In this document: positions 59,958 to 64,000 of the stretch, one piece after another
Layout: every line of letters begins with the position of its first letter
How positions within the stretch are numbered: the first letter of the stretch is position 1
Assembly (NCBI RefSeq): GCF_001310085.1
Contig: NZ_CP012643.1
Span: 837,001 to 901,000 of the forward strand
Direction of reading: 5' to 3'
DNA length: 64,000 bases
From: Rufibacter tibetensis
Lineage (GTDB): Bacteria > Bacteroidota > Bacteroidia > Cytophagales > Hymenobacteraceae
The notes under the pieces: generated by a model
Database searches by the model: none
Told to the model about the DNA's origin: nothing
Seen by the model: only the letters and a program-made list of their open reading frames with translations
Program-made: the position numbers and the translations under genes

Positions 59958-61709
59958 ATGCTCCTACCTCTGCTCACCACCTTAAGTACCCTTTTTCTTT
60001 CGTCGCCTGCGCCGGATTGGAAGACGCCTTTCGAGAAAAGCAACCGCAACCAAACGGCCACTTACTACGAGTGCATTGACTACTACCAGCGCTTAGATGA
60101 AGCCTACCCTGAAATCAAGATGACGCCTGTTGGCATGACCGATGTGGGCAAACCGTTGCACACGGTAGTTATTTCCACTGATGGGGACTTTGACCCAGCC
60201 TCTATTCACCGGAAAGGCAAAACGGTGTTGCTGATGCAGAACGGCATCCATCCGGGTGAGCCCGAGGGTATTGACGCCACCATGATGCTGGCCCGCGACC
60301 TGGTGCAGGATAAGAAATTACGCAAGCAGCTGGACAACACGGTGCTGGTGATTATTCCTATTTACAACGTAGGTGGGGCCCTGAACCGCAACAGCCACAC
60401 CCGTACCAATCAGAACGGCCCTGAGAGCTACGGTTTCAGGGGCAATTCTCGAAACCTGGACCTAAACCGCGATTTCATCAAGGAAGACTCCAAAAACGCA
60501 AAAACCTTTGCCACCATCTTCCGCACCTGGGACCCCGAGGTGTTCGTGGACAACCACACCAGCAACGGCGCCGACTACCAGTACACCATGACGCTTATTC
60601 CCACCCAGCACAACAAACTGGGCGGTGCGTTGGGTACGCTTCTGAAGCAGCAGATGCTGCCGGCGCTGTACAAAGGCATGGAGAAGCGCAAGTGGCCGCT
60701 GGTGCCGTACGTGAACTCGCGTGGAGAAACCCCGGAGACCGGCATTTTCGGCTTCGCCGATTTACCCCGGTACGCAAGCGGTTATACCACCTTGTACCAG
60801 ACGCTGGGCTTCATCCCGGAGACGCACATGCTCAAAGCCTTTGACAAACGGGTGCAGTCCACGTATGACCTCATGCTGGAGTTCCTGGATTATACCGCCA
60901 AAAACGGGAAAACCATTCAGGCAGCCCGCCAGAAAGACCGCGCCGCTTTGCTTACCCAGCAGGAATTCGTCCTGAACTGGGAACCTGACACCACCCAGGT
61001 AGAAACCATCAACTTTAAGGGCTATGAAGCCAAATACAAACCCAGTGAGGTAAGCGGATTGGAACGCCTATACTATGACCGCAAGGCACCTTTCACCCGG
61101 CCGGTGAAGTTCTTTGACACCTTCCGCCCTACGCTCACAGTGACTAAGCCTGCTGCTTATATTATTCCGCAAGCCTGGACTGAAGTTATTGAGCGCCTGC
61201 AGCAGAACCAGGTAGAACTGAAACGACTGAGCAAAGACACCGTGCTCACCCCCGAAACCTATTACATCACTGACTACAAAACTGGTCAACGTCCGTACGA
61301 GGGCCATTACCTGCACACTGAGGTGAAGGTGCGCACCGCCCAGCAACCCATCCAATACTTCGCGGGTGATTACGTGGTGTATTTAAACCAGGTGAGCAAC
61401 CGCTTTCTGGTAGAGACCCTGGAGCCGCAAGCACCAGACTCTTACTTCGCCTGGAATTTCTTTGACTCTATCTTAGGGCAGAAGGAGCACTTTTCGGCAT
61501 ACGTGTTTGAGGATTTGGCCGCCCAATATCTCAAACAAGATCTCAAACTGAAAGTCGCTTTGGAGGAGGCCAAGGCTAAAGACCCTGCCTTGGCCAAAAG
61601 CGCACAAGCTCAACTCAACTTCATTTACCGCAACACGCCCCATTACGAGAGCACGCACATGCGCTACCCGGTAGCTCGTTGGAAAGGTGGCGCGTTGCCC
61701 ATCCAGTAG
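59958..61709 (+). CDS. Exported M14-family zinc carboxypeptidase
   Basis: 583 residues with a short signal peptide (LLTTLSTLFLSSPAP). Zinc ligands HxxE in QNGIHPGEPEG (about residue 96) and His in FVDNHTSNG; SRNLDLNRDFIK supplies the substrate-binding Asn-Arg; the general-base Glu is in FIPETHML. The C-terminal ~250 residues form an accessory beta-rich domain (EAKYKPSEVSGLERLYYD). An exported peptidase that trims peptides or peptidoglycan fragments. Confidence 0.9.
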   Translation: MLLPLLTTLSTLFLSSPAPDWKTPFEKSNRNQTATYYECIDYYQRLDEAYPEIKMTPVGMTDVGKPLHTVVISTDGDFDPASIHRKGKTVLLMQNGIHPGEPEGIDATMMLARDLVQDKKLRKQLDNTVLVIIPIYNVGGALNRNSHTRTNQNGPESYGFRGNSRNLDLNRDFIKEDSKNAKTFATIFRTWDPEVFVDNHTSNGADYQYTMTLIPTQHNKLGGALGTLLKQQMLPALYKGMEKRKWPLVPYVNSRGETPETGIFGFADLPRYASGYTTLYQTLGFIPETHMLKAFDKRVQSTYDLMLEFLDYTAKNGKTIQAARQKDRAALLTQQEFVLNWEPDTTQVETINFKGYEAKYKPSEVSGLERLYYDRKAPFTRPVKFFDTFRPTLTVTKPAAYIIPQAWTEVIERLQQNQVELKRLSKDTVLTPETYYITDYKTGQRPYEGHYLHTEVKVRTAQQPIQYFAGDYVVYLNQVSNRFLVETLEPQAPDSYFAWNFFDSILGQKEHFSAYVFEDLAAQYLKQDLKLKVALEEAKAKDPALAKSAQAQLNFIYRNTPHYESTHMRYPVARWKGGALPIQ

Positions 61710-61753
61710 TTTCTGTTTCAAAGATGATTTCCTGAAAATACCTCCAAAAGAGT

Positions 61754-61800
61754 TAAAGCAGAAAGCTCCTTTCCGTTCAGGAAAGGAGCTTTCTGCTTTA
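61754..61800 (+). terminator. 21-bp hairpin after the M14 peptidase gene
   Basis: Arms 61754-61774 and 61780-61800 (TAAAGCAGAAAGCTCCTTTC...), loop GTTCA. No U-run after the stem, but the 3' arm is itself T-rich. Confidence 0.8.
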
Positions 61801-61836
61801 CAGGAAAAAATAATATCCATATGACATACACTTAAT

Positions 61837-61872
61837 TACGAACTTTTCGTATAATTACGAAGACATCGTAAT
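61837..61872. promoter_or_regulatory. Double operator upstream of the BlaI-type repressor
   Basis: Two palindromes of one type: TACGA-ACTTT-TCGTA (61837-61851) and ATTACGA-AGACA-TCGTAAT (61854-61872; 7-base arms perfect). Centres are 19 bases apart, about two helical turns. They lie 11 to 46 bases before the ATG at 61883 and would cover the promoter; autorepression by BlaI is inferred. Confidence 0.65.
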
Positions 61873-61882
61873 AAAGAACATC

Positions 61883-62248
61883 ATGGAAAAACTGACACAA
61901 CAAGAAGAAGATGCCATGCAGGTGATCTGGGAAACCGGGGGCGGCTTCATCAAAGACTTTCTGGAGAAACTACCTGAGGCCAAACCGCCTTACACTACCT
62001 TGGCCTCTACGGTGAAGAACCTGGAGAAAAAGGAATTTGTGCAGGCAGAACGCCTGGGGAACACATACCGGTACACGCCGCTCATCAAAGCCGAAGAGTA
62101 CAAGAAAAAGTTCATGAAGGGGTTTGTGGGAGACTACTTCCAAAACTCCTACAAAGAGCTAGTGGCCTTCTTCGTGAAGGAAAAACAACTGAGCCCCGAG
62201 GAGCTGAAAGAAATCATGGACATGATTGAAAACCAAAAATCTGAATGA
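61883..62248 (+). CDS. BlaI/MecI/CopY-family repressor
   Basis: 121 residues. Winged helix: MEKLTQQEEDAMQVIWETGG, then TTLASTVKNLEKKEFVQAER (recognition helix) and GNTYRYTPLIKAEEY (wing). The C-terminal helical part is for dimerisation. The family is cleaved or released by an M56 membrane sensor; that sensor is the next gene, beginning 2 bases after this stop codon. Confidence 0.93.
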   Translation: MEKLTQQEEDAMQVIWETGGGFIKDFLEKLPEAKPPYTTLASTVKNLEKKEFVQAERLGNTYRYTPLIKAEEYKKKFMKGFVGDYFQNSYKELVAFFVKEKQLSPEELKEIMDMIENQKSE

Positions 62249-62249
62249 T

Positions 62250-63638
62250 ATGCCGGCGCTCCTCCTCTACCTCCTGCAAGTGAACGTTGGTCTGGTTCTC
62301 TTCTACCTCACGTACCAGTTGGTCCTTCGGCAGATTACGTTTTACAGCCTAAACCGCCTGTTCCTTCTTACCGGGCTTGTGCTTTCCAGTTTATACCCCC
62401 TGGTAGATGTGCTGTCTTTGTTTGAAGAAAAAAAGCAGATTTACCAAACCTTCCAGACCTTTTCTCCAAACTGGGTAATACATCAGATGCCTACGCCGGA
62501 AGCCTCTGGATTTGATTTCTGGCTTATCCCGGTGGGAGTCTTCTGGCTGGGCGTAGGAGTGATGACGCTGCGCTTTCTAGGACAATTGGCCTCGTTATAC
62601 ACCATCCACCAAAAATCTAAGAACGCCTCTTACAGAGGATTCAAGTACCGGAAGATCCAGGCCAGTTTGCCTCCTTTCTCCTTCGGAAAAACCATTTACT
62701 TTAATTCAGGGCAGCACCCAGAGAGAGATTGGCTGCCTATTCTTCAACATGAGCATACCCACGTGCGGGAATGGCACACGCTGGACATTCTGCTAGTAGA
62801 GATTACCACGCTCTTCCACTGGTTCAACCCAGCAGTGTGGCTGTTGCGCAAGTCTCTGAAACAAAATCTTGAGTTCCTTACTGATCAGCAAACCCTGAAG
62901 GCTGGCCTGGACCGGAAACAGTACCAGTTCTCGCTTTTACAAACCACAGAGGCCTCGTCCCTTTCATTTACCTCTTCTTTTAGTTATCCATCTTTAAAAC
63001 ACCGAATTATGATGATGAACAAAGCTCCTTCTTCCCGTGCGCAGCACCTGCGTTTTGTGGTTGCCTTGCCATTGCTGGCGTTCTCGCTTGTTTCTTTGCA
63101 GGGCATCGCCACAGCGAACTCCACTCCTCTCTGGGAAACTTCCCCTCAGGATGGTCCCGCTAAGAAGACCATCTCTCCTCAAGATGATTATGATGTTTTC
63201 CTGCGCAGAAACCCTAGCATTGACAAAGTGGGCTGGAACCAGAACACGATCTACATCCACCTGAAATCTGGAAAAACTGAAACGTACCCCCGCACAGCGG
63301 AGGGCACCGCGGCGGCTGAGAAGAAGTACGGCACCCTACCCCCACCTCCGCCGCCACCACCCGCTCCTCCTGCCGCGCCAGATGCTGCCTTGGCACCACC
63401 TCCTCCACCTCCTCCCTTAAATGTGGAACTGAACTCTGACTTCAAAAAGCGCAATCCTACTATAAAAGGACTAAGTGTTGGCGATGAAAGCTTGTACGTG
63501 ATTTTTAAATCCGGGGAAGTGGAGAGTTTTGACACTACCCCAACTGGCTTGGCTGCCTTTGAGAAGAAATACGGCAAGCTTCCTCCGCCTCCGCCACCCC
63601 AAAGAAAATCTGCTCCTAAAACGAAAACAGATAATTAA
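62250..63638 (+). CDS. M56-family (BlaR1-like) sensor metallopeptidase
   Basis: 462 residues. Membrane helices at about 5-22, 35-52 and 88-108; the zinc-peptidase site is HEHTHVREWHT (HExxH type, about 169-173) with FHWFNPAVWLLRKSL and NLEFLTDQQ after it. A fourth helix (about 265-285) leads to an exported tail made of two copies of one module of about 45 residues (RRNPSIDKVG...KKYGTLPPPP and KRNPTIKGLS...KKYGKLPPPP), each ending in polyproline. The tail replaces the penicillin-binding domain of BlaR1. It would sense an envelope signal and inactivate the BlaI partner. Confidence 0.88.
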   Translation: MPALLLYLLQVNVGLVLFYLTYQLVLRQITFYSLNRLFLLTGLVLSSLYPLVDVLSLFEEKKQIYQTFQTFSPNWVIHQMPTPEASGFDFWLIPVGVFWLGVGVMTLRFLGQLASLYTIHQKSKNASYRGFKYRKIQASLPPFSFGKTIYFNSGQHPERDWLPILQHEHTHVREWHTLDILLVEITTLFHWFNPAVWLLRKSLKQNLEFLTDQQTLKAGLDRKQYQFSLLQTTEASSLSFTSSFSYPSLKHRIMMMNKAPSSRAQHLRFVVALPLLAFSLVSLQGIATANSTPLWETSPQDGPAKKTISPQDDYDVFLRRNPSIDKVGWNQNTIYIHLKSGKTETYPRTAEGTAAAEKKYGTLPPPPPPPPAPPAAPDAALAPPPPPPPLNVELNSDFKKRNPTIKGLSVGDESLYVIFKSGEVESFDTTPTGLAAFEKKYGKLPPPPPPQRKSAPKTKTDN

Positions 63639-63646
63639 TTCGCCCC

Positions 63647-63684
63647 CGTTTCAGGCCTGCTTCCTAAAAAGCAGGCCTGAAACG
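63647..63684 (+). terminator. 16-bp hairpin after the M56 gene
   Basis: Arms 63647-63662 and 63669-63684 (CGTTTCAGGCCTGCTT and complement), loop CCTAAA. No U-run follows. Confidence 0.75.
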
Positions 63685-63750
63685 AGTTCACCCAGGGCAT
63701 CCACTTTCCCCTGCACCTTCTAGCTGGTTAGCTTTTCAGGTAAATCCTCC

Positions 63751-63758
63751 TAGCTTTG
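63751..63758 (+). promoter_or_regulatory. -7 box before the last ABC ATPase gene
   Basis: TAGCTTTG, an exact TAnnTTTG match, 28 bases before the TTG start at 63787. Confidence 0.55.
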
Positions 63759-63786
63759 CAGGATACCCTTTTCAACCTACCCAGAT

Positions 63787-64000
63787 TTGGCAGACATTTT
63801 AACTATTCAAGGGCTGAGCAAACGTTATGGCACGGTGCAGGCCTTAGACCAATTGAGCATTAACGTACCAGAGGGCAGCATCTATGGCCTTCTGGGACCC
63901 AATGGCAGTGGCAAAACCACCACCCTGGGTATTGTGCTGGATGTGATTAATGCCAGCGCCGGCACCTTCCAATGGTTCGGGCAACCTATCTCTAAAAATA
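63787..64000 (+). CDS. ABC transporter ATP-binding protein, N-terminal part
   Basis: The first 71 codons of an ABC ATPase, cut by the window end. It reads ADILTIQGLSKRYGTVQALD and then the Walker A GPNGSGKTTTLGIVL. No in-frame ATG exists before the Walker motif, so the start is the TTG at 63787, which gives the usual N-terminal length. The style (GPNGSGKTT, 12 residues after VPEGSIYG) is that of importer/exporter ATPases with separate permeases; the permease would lie beyond the window. Confidence 0.85.
   Translation, partial: MADILTIQGLSKRYGTVQALDQLSINVPEGSIYGLLGPNGSGKTTTLGIVLDVINASAGTFQWFGQPISKN

Noticed and set aside
63251-63577. Glycine-rich open frame antisense to the M56 gene
   Set aside because: It is the reverse of the polyproline codons; the poly-Gly run is an artefact.
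1-64000. tRNA, rRNA, insertion sequences, prophage, replication origin
   Set aside because: Read for cloverleaf-like ends, rRNA-like sequence, transposase or phage genes and origin-type clusters; none was recognised. A covariance search would be more sensitive for tRNAs and small RNAs.

Overview
The window is a 64 kb stretch of chromosome from a member of the Bacteroidota, most probably Cytophagales of the Hymenobacteraceae type (Rufibacter/Pontibacter/Hymenobacter-like; this placement is an inference from gene content and style). The evidence is: at least fourteen exact TAnnTTTG -7 boxes placed just before genes and no obvious Shine-Dalgarno sequences; a Rho factor with a large disordered insertion; Bacteroidota-type families (S8 peptidase with an insert after the Asp motif, DUF695/RraB protein, DoxX, M14/M28/M56 peptidases, surface or exported BNR protein); and a moderately GC-rich coding background. 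I see no rRNA, tRNA, CRISPR array, insertion sequence, prophage or replication origin. About 57 protein genes cover nearly all of the window.

Layout. 0-5.5 kb: a ZIP-like membrane protein, a MoxR-type AAA+ ATPase with its VWA partner, a tiny membrane protein on the opposite strand between them, a DUF427 protein and an acyl-ACP desaturase. 5.6-12.7 kb: a surface polysaccharide locus. A methyltransferase and an N,N-dimethylformamidase-like protein (+) converge on, and overlap, a minus-strand set comprising an FdtA-type sugar isomerase, a GNAT/FemAB-type acyltransferase, an FdtB-type aminotransferase, a Wzx-type flippase and a GT2 glycosyltransferase. This looks like synthesis and export of a 3-acylamino-3,6-dideoxyhexose-containing glycan. 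12.8-15.6 kb: an EamA transporter, a YigZ protein and CorA. 15.7-21 kb: a four-gene operon of a TetR regulator, an ABC exporter with a strikingly degenerate ATPase domain, an HlyD adaptor and a TolC-type channel, with a palindromic operator inside the promoter. 21.2-31.2 kb: housekeeping and signalling genes (YceI, a DUF3352/propeller-like protein, dtd, MazG, ComB, GcvT, a CHASE3-type histidine kinase with a single-domain response regulator, RNase HII).

31.3-35.4 kb: an acetate uptake and activation cluster (DUF485 protein, cation/acetate symporter, acetyl-CoA synthetase). 35.5-45.5 kb: small proteins (GNAT, LysM, lipoproteins), a methyltransferase/UbiA prenyltransferase pair, rho, serS, a glutaredoxin-like protein, a GT9 heptosyltransferase-like protein and an NTR/TIMP-like membrane-anchored protein. 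45.7-56.6 kb: exported hydrolases (M28 peptidase, DUF1028-TPR, giant BNR-repeat protein, S8 peptidase), an exported DUF695-RraB protein and an ABC-F ATPase. 57-64 kb: a small unknown protein, SurE, a lipoprotein, DoxX, an M14 peptidase, a BlaI repressor with an M56 (BlaR1-like) sensor peptidase and a double operator, and the start of an ABC ATPase that runs off the end.

Two things stand out beyond ordinary annotation. First, many intergenic regions carry a hairpin whose stem differs from site to site while the loop repeats one quasi-palindromic core (about TTTTCAGAAAATC then GG). Second, the exporter operon at 15.7-21 kb has an ATPase domain in which every catalytic motif is altered. No candidate here amounts to a proven new system; these are the places I would look first.
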